This document shows positions 1 to 8,705 of a stretch of 64,000 bases of DNA, in pieces. A program made the position numbers and the translations under genes. Position 1 is the first letter of the stretch, and every line of letters starts with the position of its first letter. Under the pieces are notes generated by a model. The model worked only from the letters and a program-made list of their open reading frames with translations. It made no database searches and was not told the DNA's origin. This DNA is from Rhodospirillaceae bacterium (GTDB lineage Bacteria; Pseudomonadota; Alphaproteobacteria; Rhodospirillales; Casp-alpha2): positions 1 to 64,000 of the forward strand of contig JABJBP010000009.1 in assembly GCA_018665815.1 (NCBI GenBank), in the 5' to 3' direction.

Positions 1-1
1 G

Positions 2-118
2 GACAGCGACGATCACATCGTACCGGGCCACGACCCTAAGGTGTTGGAGCGCTATCCGGCGGTTTCCGGGGAACTGGAAGGCATTGCCGTGCGTTTGGAC
101 GTGGCGCCGAAAGGTTGA
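2..118 (+). CDS. MBL-fold metallo-hydrolase, C-terminal end only
   Basis: Only the last 38 codons are inside the window, ending in TGA at 116-118. The visible peptide carries HIVPGHDP followed by a VLERYP stretch. This is the C-terminal signature of metallo-beta-lactamase-fold hydrolases of the N-acyl-homoserine-lactonase-like group, where the His of the GHD motif is the last zinc ligand. The substrate cannot be judged from this fragment. The convergent gene on the minus strand ends five bases later, so there is almost no intergenic space and no visible terminator. Confidence 0.6.
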   Translation, partial: DSDDHIVPGHDPKVLERYPAVSGELEGIAVRLDVAPKG

Positions 119-122
119 GCCG

Positions 123-746
123 TTACGACCCCAGGCTTGGGTGCATGACCGGCACAAATCCCAATTTCAGGACCTCCACCGTCGATGGCGGCGTCAGCAA
201 CAGCGCTTCGCCCTCAGGCCTCAAAATGGGAGTGCCATAGCCGGCGGGGGCATAGGGAACCAATGCATCCGCCCAGACCAGATGCGGTGTCGACGGCGCC
301 AAGTCAGTGAGCACAAAGGCCCCATCGGGCAAGTCTTCCAATTGGGCCACATGACGGCGCTGGCTTCGGCCACCAGGTAGCGCGCGTTCCGCATGCAGGG
401 CTTTATCAAAAGATTTGGCATCGGGCCGGGTGCCGTGGACTTCAGTCCAGCGTCCAAGAAAATCATTGTAGTCCTTGTGGCGACATTCGCCGCAGGGCCG
501 GTGCCCGGCGGCCAGGGCCACGGCCTCATCGAGAAAAAACAATTCCGTGTAGCGTTTCGGCGTCATTAGGTTTCGCCGTCGGCCCTTGAACGTCAGCACG
601 CACATGACCCAGTTCTTGTGCCGCCAGCGGGCGCGGCCGAGGCGCCTGTTCTCATCATGCAGCACGCCCCGGTTACCCATGAACAAACCGCGCGCCGGAT
701 CGGCAATGATCTCGCCGGTGGGCGTAACGCGGTTTTGCAGGGTCAT
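123..746 (-). CDS. conserved protein of unknown function downstream of panC
   Basis: The protein has 207 residues when started at the ATG at 746, one base after the panC TGA, which implies translational coupling. The open frame extends upstream to 977, but that part lies antisense-free inside panC and looks like frame noise. The protein is rich in Arg and His and contains a C-x2-C element (RPCGECR) that could bind metal, preceded by GRRRNLMTPKRYTELFF and followed by LHAERALPGG. It has no signal peptide or membrane segment. I recall similar hypothetical proteins from alphaproteobacteria but know no function. The position suggests co-expression with pantothenate synthesis, not necessarily a role in it. 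Confidence 0.75.
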   Translation of the reverse strand: MTLQNRVTPTGEIIADPARGLFMGNRGVLHDENRRLGRARWRHKNWVMCVLTFKGRRRNLMTPKRYTELFFLDEAVALAAGHRPCGECRHKDYNDFLGRWTEVHGTRPDAKSFDKALHAERALPGGRSQRRHVAQLEDLPDGAFVLTDLAPSTPHLVWADALVPYAPAGYGTPILRPEGEALLLTPPSTVEVLKLGFVPVMHPSLGS

Positions 747-747
747 A

Positions 748-1584
748 TCAAACCGGCAGATTATCGATGAGGCGTGCCTTGCCCAACCAGGCAGCGGCGA
801 GTGCACGGGCCGGGCGCGAAGCATCGGTGGCGGGTTGCAAGGTTTCCGCGTCGACGACAGACACGTAATCCACATCTCTGAACCCAACATCCAATAGGCG
901 TGCCCGGCCAATGGCGCAAAGATCATTTGCGCCGACGCCACCGCGTACGCCGTCGGTGATCTCCTGCAACACGGCAAAGATTGTCGGCGCGGCAGCCCGT
1001 TCGTCCTCGGTCAAATACCGGTTTCTGGACGACATGGCCAAGCCGTCGGCCTCGCGGATCGTCGGGGCGCCGAGGATTTCGGTCGGAATATCCAAATCCC
1101 GGGCCATGCGTTTGATGACCTGCAATTGCTGGTAATCCTTTTCGCCGAACACCGCGACATCGGCCATCGCCTGAATCAACAGCTTCGCTGCAATCGTTGC
1201 GACACCGCCGAAGAAATGCGGCCGGAACGCGCCGTCTAGAACCTCGCTCAAACCCGGCACAGACACTTGGGTCACGTGGCCCGGCGGATACACCTCGGCG
1301 ATATCCGGCGCAAACAATAGTTCGGCACCGGCATTGGAGAACGCGTCACCGTCGGCGGCCTCATCGCGAGGATAAGCATCGAAATCTTCGTTTGGCGCAA
1401 ACTGGGCTGGATTGACGAACAGCGTCGCGATGACATGATCGGCGTGTTCACGGGCTAGGCGCACCAGCGACAAGTGCCCTTCGTGCAGGCCGCCCATGGT
1501 CGGCACCAGCCCGACACGCCCGCCGCCCTGTCGCCAGGCGCTGGCTTGGGCGCGAAGATCGGCGATGGTGCGGACCGTTTGCAT
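748..1584 (-). CDS. panC: pantothenate synthetase
   Basis: This cytoplasmic enzyme joins pantoate and beta-alanine in an ATP-dependent reaction, the last step of vitamin B5 synthesis. The 278-residue length is normal. Visible signatures are PTMGGLHEGH (residues 28-37, with the HIGH-like HEGH at 34-37), GEKDYQQ at 147-153 and the KMSKS-like MSSRN at 184-188. It lies 14 bases downstream of panB on the same strand, and an unknown gene follows after a single base, so the three probably form one transcript. Confidence 0.97.
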   Translation of the reverse strand: MQTVRTIADLRAQASAWRQGGGRVGLVPTMGGLHEGHLSLVRLAREHADHVIATLFVNPAQFAPNEDFDAYPRDEAADGDAFSNAGAELLFAPDIAEVYPPGHVTQVSVPGLSEVLDGAFRPHFFGGVATIAAKLLIQAMADVAVFGEKDYQQLQVIKRMARDLDIPTEILGAPTIREADGLAMSSRNRYLTEDERAAAPTIFAVLQEITDGVRGGVGANDLCAIGRARLLDVGFRDVDYVSVVDAETLQPATDASRPARALAAAWLGKARLIDNLPV

Positions 1585-1598
1585 GGCGGGAGGGCTAC

Positions 1599-2429
1599 TT
1601 AACTTTCAGGTTTCTCAACGCCGAAACAGTGCTCTAGGCCGGGGAACCGGCCGTTGCGGACGTCGTCGGCATAAGCTTCGGCGGCATCGTTCAGCGCCGC
1701 ACCCAGATCGACGTAGCGTTTGACGAATTTCGGCGTGAAATCGGCGAACAAGCCGACCATATCCTGGGTCACCAAGATTTGCCCGTCGCAGGCCGGCGAG
1801 GCACCAATGCCGATGGTCGGGACGTCCACGTCTTCGGTCATGGCGCGGGCGACCGGCTCGACGGTGCCCTCGATGACCAGCGCAAACGCGCCGGCGTCGG
1901 CGATGGCGCGGGCATCAGCCATGACCTGTTTGGCACCTTCGTCATCCTTGCCTTGAATCTTAAAGCCGCCGCGGTGTTCGGCCTTTTGCGGCAGCAATCC
2001 AACATGGCCCAGCACCGGCACGCCGGCATTGACGATGGCGGCGACGGTCTCGGCCATCTCAGCGCCGCCTTCCAGCTTTACCGCCTGGGCGCTGGTTTCC
2101 TCGATCACCCGGCACGCCGAAGCAACCGCTTTGTAGTGCGAATTTTCATAACTGCCGTGCGGCAAATCAACGACCACGCAAGACCGCTGGGCACCGCGCA
2201 TCACCGCCTGGCCGTGGGCAATCATAATATCCAAAGTGACGCCGCGGGTCGTCTCCAGGCCGTAAATGACCATGGCCAACGAATCGCCAACCAACAACAG
2301 ATCACAATGCGCATCCAAGGATTTCGCCATCGGCGTGGTGTAGGCGGTCAGGCAAACCAAGGGCGCGCCGCCCTTGCGCGATCGGATCTCGTCCGTGGAA
2401 ATACGCGTGACGCCGCTATCTTCGGTCAT
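1599..2429 (-). CDS. panB: 3-methyl-2-oxobutanoate hydroxymethyltransferase
   Basis: This is ketopantoate hydroxymethyltransferase, which transfers a one-carbon unit from 5,10-methylene-tetrahydrofolate to alpha-ketoisovalerate, the committed step to pantothenate. The protein has 276 residues. The metal-binding and active-site elements are visible: LLVGDS at 45-50, [10 protein letters not shown] around 86-94, KLEGG at 118-122 and GHVGLLPQ at 141-148. It is the first gene of the panB-panC-unknown operon. A small membrane protein gene lies upstream on the same strand after about 115 bases. Confidence 0.97.
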   Translation of the reverse strand: MTEDSGVTRISTDEIRSRKGGAPLVCLTAYTTPMAKSLDAHCDLLLVGDSLAMVIYGLETTRGVTLDIMIAHGQAVMRGAQRSCVVVDLPHGSYENSHYKAVASACRVIEETSAQAVKLEGGAEMAETVAAIVNAGVPVLGHVGLLPQKAEHRGGFKIQGKDDEGAKQVMADARAIADAGAFALVIEGTVEPVARAMTEDVDVPTIGIGASPACDGQILVTQDMVGLFADFTPKFVKRYVDLGAALNDAAEAYADDVRNGRFPGLEHCFGVEKPES

Positions 2430-2543
2430 CCGTCCCTGCCAGCTAGAAATGGGCCAAAAATGATCAAAAAAAATCCTGCGGGCGGAAATCTAGCTATTAT
2501 TTGTGCACTGCACAATGCAATTCCGGCGGGAACGCGATCCGCC

Positions 2544-2696
2544 CTAGCGGTCGCGGCCCGCGACGTCTTCGTTTTCGCTCTTATTGGGACGCTGAAAGCG
2601 CGCGCGGAACGCCCAATAGAGGATGCCGATGAAGAAAACCAACATCCAGACGACGGCGTTTTCGCGAAATCCGTCAATCCATGACTGCATATCCAT
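2544..2696 (-). CDS. small membrane protein resembling CcoQ/FixQ
   Basis: This is a 50-residue ORF. A strong Shine-Dalgarno (GGAGAG) stands four bases before the ATG at 2696. The sequence has a short amphipathic N-terminus, one hydrophobic segment (VVWMLVFFIGILYWAF, about residues 15-30), then a basic RARFQRPNK stretch and an acidic tail. That layout and the LYWAF-type end of the helix match CcoQ/FixQ, the accessory subunit of cbb3 oxidases, but no ccoN, ccoO or ccoP is in the window. It may simply be an unrelated single-pass protein. The RBS and clean codon structure make it likely to be a real gene. Confidence 0.55.
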   Translation of the reverse strand: MDMQSWIDGFRENAVVWMLVFFIGILYWAFRARFQRPNKSENEDVAGRDR

Positions 2697-2770
2697 ACGG
2701 CTCTCCATCCCTAGCAGCTAAATTATGCCATAGCGCGCGCTTTGTGTCCTGAAAACGGTCCACATCCCGA

Positions 2771-4540
2771 ATGCCAGCGGTTAACATGCCGGCCATGTTG
2801 ATGAATTTTTTGCCTGTGGTGACGCGAATGTGTGCCGTATTTGCCGGTGTGGCTCTACTCGGCGCCTGTGAAGCTCGCCTGGAAGGGCCACCGGCGGTTT
2901 CCGATTTGAAGCCCGGTTTCGCCCAAAAACACATGATCGCCGCCGCGCACCCATTGGCCGCGAAAGCCGGCCTCACCATGCTGAGGGACGGCGGCAGCGC
3001 TGTTGACGCGGCTATCGCCGCGCAAATGGTGCTAACCCTGGTTGAGCCGCAATCGTCGGGCATCGGCGGCGGCGCCTTCATGGTGCATTTCAACGCCACC
3101 AATGGCGCCATCGACAGCTATGACGGCCGCGAAACCGCGCCGGCCTCGGCGCATCCCCGGATGTTCCTAGACACGCAAGGCAAACCGAGAGGCTTTTTCG
3201 ATGCGGCGGTCGGCGGCACGTCGGTGGGCGTACCTGGATTAATCCGGATGCTGGAAATGGTCCACAAGGATCACGGCAAACTGCCCTGGCATACTTTGTT
3301 CGCGCCGGCCGTCAAACTGGCCGAGGGCGGATTCCTTCTCTCCAAACGCCTGGCCGGCATTCTGGAACGCGAGCGCTATCTGCGCGAAACGCCCGGGGCA
3401 CAAGGCTATCTTTATCATCTGAGCGGCGCCACCAAAGCGCCCGGCTCGGTGATCAAAAACCCCGCCCTGGCGGACACCTTCAGACAGATTGCGTCGGGCG
3501 GTGCCCGGGCCTTTTACGAAGGCGCTATCGCCAAGGATATTGTCGCGGCTGTTCGCGGGGCGGCGAAAAACCCGGGCGGCATGCGGCTCGACGACTTGGC
3601 GCGCTACCGGGCAGTCAAACGCAAGCCCGTCTGCGGACCTTACCGGTCCTGGTTGGTCTGCGGCATGGGGCCGCCGTCGTCGGGTGGCGTCACGATGCTG
3701 CAGATTCTCGGCATGGTGCAGGATTTTGATTTGGCATCCATGGCGCCGGCGGCCCCGGCGGCGGTCCATATCGTCAGCGAAGCCAGCGCGCTGGCCTTCG
3801 CCGACCGCAACGCCTACATCGGCGACCCGGATTTCATCAAGGTACCGACCACGGGCCTTTTAAACGCCGGTTATCTTCGCGCCCGGGCCAAGCACATTAG
3901 TCTGCAAAAATCCGGTGGTCGGCGACAACCCGGCGCACCCGGCGCGCGCACCGCGTTCACCGGCGCGGCCCAGCAAACGGACAAAGGTCATTCGACGACG
4001 CACCTCAGCGTCATTGACGGTGACGGCAATGCACTGGCGATGACATCCAGTATCGAGACGATTTTCGGGTCCAGGCTCATGGCGCGGGGATTTCTGCTCA
4101 ACAATCAACTGACAGATTTCTCGTTTCGCCCAGACCATCGCGGCCAACCAGTGGCCAATCATGCGGCGCCGGGCAAACGGCCGCGCAGTTCCATGTCACC
4201 GACCTTGGTTTTCGATGACAAGGGCGACGTTGTCCTCGCTATCGGCTCGCCGGGCGGCTCGCGCATTATCGGCTATGTTACCAAGGCCGTCATCGGCGCG
4301 CTGGATTGGAAATTGTCCATGCAAGATGCCGTCGATCTGCCGAACTTCCTGAGCCGCAACCGGGGCACCGAGATTGAACGCGGCACGGCCTTGGAAAAAC
4401 ATCGACCATCCCTTGAGGCCTTGGGTCACCAGGTCAAACTGATTTCACGCCATAGCGGCCTTCAAGGCATATTGAAAACATCCAAGGGCCTCCAAGGCGG
4501 TGCCGACGGGCGCCGCGAAGGCGTGGCCTACGGCGATTAG
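2771..4540 (+). CDS. ggt: gamma-glutamyltransferase (glutathione hydrolase), lipoprotein
   Basis: This Ntn-hydrolase of the periplasm or envelope removes the gamma-glutamyl group from glutathione and related peptides. The N-terminus has a lipoprotein signal ending in a lipobox (VALLGAC), so the mature enzyme is probably lipid-anchored. The gene has several in-frame ATGs (2771, 2786, 2795, 2801); starting at 2801 gives the most typical signal peptide. The autoprocessing site is the STTHLSVIDGDGNALAMT region, with the Thr pair near residue 408. GGGAFMVH and IGSPGGSRII (substrate-loop motifs) are also present. Length (about 580) is normal. A cupin gene follows after 14 bases. Confidence 0.93.
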   Translation: MPAVNMPAMLMNFLPVVTRMCAVFAGVALLGACEARLEGPPAVSDLKPGFAQKHMIAAAHPLAAKAGLTMLRDGGSAVDAAIAAQMVLTLVEPQSSGIGGGAFMVHFNATNGAIDSYDGRETAPASAHPRMFLDTQGKPRGFFDAAVGGTSVGVPGLIRMLEMVHKDHGKLPWHTLFAPAVKLAEGGFLLSKRLAGILERERYLRETPGAQGYLYHLSGATKAPGSVIKNPALADTFRQIASGGARAFYEGAIAKDIVAAVRGAAKNPGGMRLDDLARYRAVKRKPVCGPYRSWLVCGMGPPSSGGVTMLQILGMVQDFDLASMAPAAPAAVHIVSEASALAFADRNAYIGDPDFIKVPTTGLLNAGYLRARAKHISLQKSGGRRQPGAPGARTAFTGAAQQTDKGHSTTHLSVIDGDGNALAMTSSIETIFGSRLMARGFLLNNQLTDFSFRPDHRGQPVANHAAPGKRPRSSMSPTLVFDDKGDVVLAIGSPGGSRIIGYVTKAVIGALDWKLSMQDAVDLPNFLSRNRGTEIERGTALEKHRPSLEALGHQVKLISRHSGLQGILKTSKGLQGGADGRREGVAYGD

Positions 4541-4554
4541 AACGAGGAAATGAC

Positions 4555-4944
4555 ATGAAATCAGCCAAAACCAATCTTGATTTTCACGCCATTGATACCG
4601 TTGGCGGCTTTGAGCCGCGCCCAGGCGGCGTCGACGGCATTACGCAAAAGATTTTCGGCGATGACATGGACCCGGCGGCGCGGCGCGGGTCACGGACGCG
4701 ATTGCTGCGCATGGACCCCGGATGCGAGACCCCGGAAGCCCACGCCCACGACTATTTCGAGGAACTTTATATCCTGGAAGGTGATCTGATCATCATTGAT
4801 GGGCCGGACGACGAGCGCCGTTTCGAAGCGCCGTCTTATGCACGCCGTGCGCCCGGCGCCATGCACGGGCCGGTGCGCACCGAGACCGGCTGCTTGATGC
4901 TTGAGTTCGCCAGGTACGACGACGCGGATACGGGCGGTACCTAG
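4555..4944 (+). CDS. cupin-domain protein
   Basis: The protein has 129 residues and a single cupin barrel. The first metal motif is AHAHDYFEELYILEGDL (two His and the Glu), and the second half has GAMHGP, the remaining His ligand. There is no DNA-binding or signal region, so it is probably a small stand-alone metal-binding cupin of the ChrR/ARD-like kind. Its substrate is unknown. It lies 14 bases after ggt and is probably co-transcribed. Its TAG overlaps the stop codon of the convergent tam gene within a CTAG palindrome. Confidence 0.8.
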   Translation: MKSAKTNLDFHAIDTVGGFEPRPGGVDGITQKIFGDDMDPAARRGSRTRLLRMDPGCETPEAHAHDYFEELYILEGDLIIIDGPDDERRFEAPSYARRAPGAMHGPVRTETGCLMLEFARYDDADTGGT

Positions 4945-5711
4945 ACCGTCGCGACGATGAACAGCCGCCGGAAAGGATAAAGCGTCTTGCCGTCGGCGCG
5001 CCGTGGATAGAGCGCCTGAGTGCGGGCTGAATACTCCGAGAAAAACGCCGCCTCCTGCTCATCGTCCAAGACATCCAACAACGGCTTCAACGCCGTCCCC
5101 TTGGTCCATTCGGCAACCGCGTTGTCGCCGTCCAGAACCTGAAGATACTCGGTTTCCCATATGTCGATCTTCTCAACATGCGGCCGTAGGATGTCGTAGT
5201 AGACATCAGGCGGTGACACCGGATCGTGTTGCAATTGCGGGCGCAGTTGTTCGGCCCATGGACTGTCGGCGACCACGTCGTGCATGACAGCGTGCGACGG
5301 CGCATTCCAGTTTCGGGGCATCTGCAACGCCAGCACGCCGCCGGGTTTCAAAAACCCTGCCAAGCGCGGGAACAATGCTTCGTGGTTCCCCAACCATTGA
5401 TAGACAGCATTGGAATATAAGACATCCGGCGCACTTTCAGGCGTCCAGGTCGCGAGGTCAGCTTGCTGCCACACCATGTCCGGATGTTTTTCGCGGGCCT
5501 CAGCCAGCATTTCCGCCGATGAATCGACACCCGTGAGCACGGCATCCGGCCAGCGAGCCTGAATAAATCCAGTCAAGTTCCCCGGCCCGCACCCCAGATC
5601 ATAGATCACATCCGCGGTCTCAACCGGGATTTGCGCAAGCAGATCCAGTGCTGGACGAATGCGGGGGCCGTGAAACTTCAAATACTGATCGGGATCCCAG
5701 ATTTGCGCCAA
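4941..5711 (-). CDS. tam: trans-aconitate 2-methyltransferase
   Basis: This SAM-dependent enzyme methylates trans-aconitate, a spontaneous isomer of the TCA intermediate cis-aconitate that inhibits aconitase. The protein has 256 residues, the usual length. SAM motif I is DLGCGPGN at 38-45, followed by GVDSS and a family-typical SNAVYQWLGNHE segment and GGVLALQMPRN. The N-terminal WDPDQYLKF is also characteristic of Tam. It is convergent with the cupin gene and overlaps it only at the stop codons. Confidence 0.93.
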   Translation of the reverse strand: MAQIWDPDQYLKFHGPRIRPALDLLAQIPVETADVIYDLGCGPGNLTGFIQARWPDAVLTGVDSSAEMLAEAREKHPDMVWQQADLATWTPESAPDVLYSNAVYQWLGNHEALFPRLAGFLKPGGVLALQMPRNWNAPSHAVMHDVVADSPWAEQLRPQLQHDPVSPPDVYYDILRPHVEKIDIWETEYLQVLDGDNAVAEWTKGTALKPLLDVLDDEQEAAFFSEYSARTQALYPRRADGKTLYPFRRLFIVATV

Positions 5712-5810
5712 TGCTCAAACTCCACGTTGTTTCATACCCCCGCATCTTAACGGCGGCACGGACAATGCACCACAAGGGGGAGCAGATGAAGCTAATTGAT
5801 GCCCATGACG

Positions 5811-7226
5811 TCAGGCTGCCTGGGCGCGGCGGCGCGGCATAACGATACGAAAAGTCACACCGGTAGGTTCACCGTCATCAAGAAGTTCGATGTCGCCGCC
5901 ATGCGCCTTCAAGATATCGCGAACAATCACCAGACCAAGCCCGGTCCCGCCATCTTTCGATGAGCCGGCAAACGGCTGGAACAAACGCTCGCGGGCGCGC
6001 ATCGTAAACCCAGGCCCATCATCGACAATTTCAATGATAGTGTGTTTGCTTTCCCATGACGCAGTGATGGTAATGGTCTCGGCACCTGCTTCCTGGGCAT
6101 TGCGAAAAAGATTGGAAAAGACCCGGAACAACTGCGTGCGGTCGGCGGTCATCTCGATCAGAAAATCAACCTTGTTGAGGACCGTCAACATGCGCCCTTC
6201 GTCATCCGGCTCGCGAAACGCGGCGGCGGCTTCGGCGATCACTTCTTGAAGATGGAACCGATCGGGTTTCAAGGCCGGCATGGCGTCGCTGGCATAATTC
6301 AAGGTCTGGCTGCAGAGGTTCACGGCTTTATCAATGGCATTATAGAGACGCGGCAAGACACGTTTGACTTCCGGGTCATCGACACTGGCCAATTTATCGA
6401 AGGCCAAAACCGCCGTCGCCAGGGAATTCCGAAGATCGTGATTGATCTTGGCAATGGCGGCGCCGAGGGTCGCCAATCGGGTTTGTTGGCGCAGGGCATG
6501 GCGCAGCTCACCTTGCATTTTCGCCAGCTCGCGCTCGGTTACGCCGATCTCATCGGTTCGATTTCCTGGCCTGAGATCGCGGGTCGCGTCTTCCGGCGCC
6601 TGGCGGAAATCCTGGATGGAACGGGTAATTTTCTGCATGGGCCGAACCATCAGCCAGCGCAAGGTCACATAGACCAATCCGGCCGTAAACAATGATATAA
6701 CAATCGACAAGTTCAGGATGCGCCTGGAAAACTCATACATGGCTTCGCGCATGGGCATCTCGTCCATCACCACTTCGACGGTGATGTTCGGGCTTTTCGG
6801 CGACATGCCAATAACCCGCAATATTCGATTATCTTCTTGAACCAGCGTATCGAAGGCCTGCCGTATCCACATCAGAAACGAACCCTTGCGCAAATCCACG
6901 ACCGTCGAGACTTTCGGCGGCATGTCGCTCGACGCCATCAGCGCGCGGCGCTCCGGCCCTTTCAGAACGATGCCGTAGGCCTCGGCATGATCGAGCAAGG
7001 TTTCCTCAAGTTTACGATCAATGGCTTCCTTGGGAATGGCCTCGAACGCCAGGGTCGACAGGTGGGCGCGGACAACGTGCTCTTCCAGATACGCTTTGCG
7101 GAACCGTGAAACAGACGGCGCCCAGATCAAGAATTCCGCGACCATGACAAAAAATATCGTCAGCACCAGCAATCGGGCCGAAAGGCTGGTCAACGGTGCC
7201 GGTAGTTTGGTTTCGTTGTCGGCCAT
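5811..7226 (-). CDS. sensor histidine kinase with HAMP domain, orphan
   Basis: This 471-residue inner-membrane kinase has a first membrane segment at about 17-36, a periplasmic sensor region to about 170, a second membrane segment at about 171-190 and a HAMP linker with RTDEIG at 223-228. The phospho-acceptor helix has INHDLRNSL with His263, and the ATPase domain has NLFRNAQEAG, DDGPGF and GTGLGL. The sensor region is roughly 130 residues with no domain I can name. There is no response-regulator gene beside it, so it is an orphan kinase. Signal and partner are unknown. Confidence 0.9.
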   Translation of the reverse strand: MADNETKLPAPLTSLSARLLVLTIFFVMVAEFLIWAPSVSRFRKAYLEEHVVRAHLSTLAFEAIPKEAIDRKLEETLLDHAEAYGIVLKGPERRALMASSDMPPKVSTVVDLRKGSFLMWIRQAFDTLVQEDNRILRVIGMSPKSPNITVEVVMDEMPMREAMYEFSRRILNLSIVISLFTAGLVYVTLRWLMVRPMQKITRSIQDFRQAPEDATRDLRPGNRTDEIGVTERELAKMQGELRHALRQQTRLATLGAAIAKINHDLRNSLATAVLAFDKLASVDDPEVKRVLPRLYNAIDKAVNLCSQTLNYASDAMPALKPDRFHLQEVIAEAAAAFREPDDEGRMLTVLNKVDFLIEMTADRTQLFRVFSNLFRNAQEAGAETITITASWESKHTIIEIVDDGPGFTMRARERLFQPFAGSSKDGGTGLGLVIVRDILKAHGGDIELLDDGEPTGVTFRIVMPRRRAQAA

Positions 7227-7268
7227 GATTTTCTGCTATTATAATATCGCAACCCAGGGACAGCGATC

Positions 7269-8693
7269 TTAGCCGAATTTTGCCAAAAACTTGACGATCT
7301 TTCGCGTCCGCTCGCTAAAAAGCGACGGCGTATAAAAACTGCCGGCGGCCCGTTTTGAAACCTCACCCAAGGTCGGATAAGGCGCGATCATTTGGGCCAC
7401 CGCGCCGACTTTGATTTTCTGGCTCATCGCCAACACCCAGGTTTGGATCAATTCACCGGCCTGAGCGCCAACAATCCCGCATCCCAGAATATGCCCCTTC
7501 GGCGTGACAATGGCCTTCACCATGCCATCCGTTTTACCCTCCGCTTGGGCCCGGTCGTTTTCATGGTAAGGCCATCTGAGCAGGAGAAACCCGATGCCTT
7601 GCTTGGATGCCTCGGCTTCGGTCAAACCGACCTGCGCTAGTTCCGGTGTCGTGTAGGTGACCCAAGGCACGCTCCTCAAATCGGCTTTCGCCGGCAACCT
7701 GAACAGCGCGTTTTTGATCACCACGCCGGCGTGGTAGCCGGCAACGTGCGTAAACTGCACCCCCCCGGCAACGTCGCCGATGGCGAAGACCTTGCGGTTT
7801 GTAGTCCGCAATCGCGCGTCGACTTCAATTCCTTTGTCGGAATAAGCAATCCCGGCGGCTTCCAAATTCAACCCGTTGACATTGGGCCGTCGGCCCGTCG
7901 CAACCAATAGATGGCTAGCATCGACGCGTTCTTCACCACTTTCGGTTTCTAAAACCACGCGAACGCCGTCGCCAACCTTCTCAATCCGCAAAATCTTGGC
8001 CCCTTCGCGGAGATCAATGCCGTCGGCGATGATTTGGCTGCGCACCACATCAACCAATTCGGCATCGTCCTTGGGCATAATCGAAAACATTTCGAGGACC
8101 GTGACATCAGCACCCAGATGACGATGCGCCTGAGCCAATTCGATGCCGATGGGACCGCCACCGATCACGATCAAGCTTTCCGGGATATCCTTTTGCTCGA
8201 AAACCGTCTCATTGGTCATGAAAGGGACATCTTTGAGGCCCGGAATGGGTGGCACGAAGGCCGCCGAGCCCGTAGCGACGACAAACCGCCGGGCACGAAT
8301 TCTCGTGTCACCGGCTTCGACTTCCTTGGGGCCGGTGAAACGCCCTTCGGTCTGCAACACATTGACGCCAAGCCCTTCGAAGCGCTCAACGGAATCCAAC
8401 GGTTCGATGGCGCTGATCACCTTGTGGACGTGGCCGAACACATCGGCGCCGCGAAAGCCTGGTGACGCCGTTTCGATACCAAATGCACCGGCACCACGCA
8501 CCGCTTCGGCTGCATGGCCCGCCGCCAACAGCGCCTTCGACGGCACACAGCCGTAATTTAAGCAATCACCGCCCATCTTATGTTTTTCAATGAGTACGGT
8601 CTCAGCGCCCATCTGCGAGGCACCTGCAGCGACTGACAAGCCGCCGGAACCGGCGCCGATGACACAAATGTCGACGTTCAATGTCTTCGTCAT
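7269..8693 (-). CDS. class-I pyridine nucleotide-disulfide oxidoreductase (mercuric reductase / lipoamide dehydrogenase-like)
   Basis: The protein has 474 residues. FAD is bound by VIGAGSGGLS near the N-terminus, and the redox-active disulfide is in GGDCLNYGCVPSK (Cys44 and Cys49). An NAD(P)-binding VIGGGPIGIE lies near residue 177 and AIGDVAGG in the second FAD motif. The C-terminus lacks the His-Glu pair of true lipoamide dehydrogenase (it reads PYPTLGEVSKRAAGSF) and lacks the Cys pair of MerA, so it is neither enzyme. It is followed upstream by a TVP38 gene after 12 bases, a pairing common in proteobacteria. The electron acceptor is unknown. Confidence 0.9.
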   Translation of the reverse strand: MTKTLNVDICVIGAGSGGLSVAAGASQMGAETVLIEKHKMGGDCLNYGCVPSKALLAAGHAAEAVRGAGAFGIETASPGFRGADVFGHVHKVISAIEPLDSVERFEGLGVNVLQTEGRFTGPKEVEAGDTRIRARRFVVATGSAAFVPPIPGLKDVPFMTNETVFEQKDIPESLIVIGGGPIGIELAQAHRHLGADVTVLEMFSIMPKDDAELVDVVRSQIIADGIDLREGAKILRIEKVGDGVRVVLETESGEERVDASHLLVATGRRPNVNGLNLEAAGIAYSDKGIEVDARLRTTNRKVFAIGDVAGGVQFTHVAGYHAGVVIKNALFRLPAKADLRSVPWVTYTTPELAQVGLTEAEASKQGIGFLLLRWPYHENDRAQAEGKTDGMVKAIVTPKGHILGCGIVGAQAGELIQTWVLAMSQKIKVGAVAQMIAPYPTLGEVSKRAAGSFYTPSLFSERTRKIVKFLAKFG

Positions 8694-8705
8694 TTTAAGA
8701 TACCG

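Noticed and set aside
747-977. Upstream extension of the unknown gene after panC
   Set aside because: The extension lies inside panC, and the ATG at 746 directly after the panC stop fits better.
1779-2684. 301-codon open frame on the plus strand across panB
   Set aside because: It is antisense to panB, has high Gly/His/Arg content from codon bias, no conserved motif and no RBS.
7269-8693. Call as true mercuric reductase
   Set aside because: The C-terminal vicinal cysteines and the N-terminal mercury-binding domain are missing, and no mer genes are nearby.
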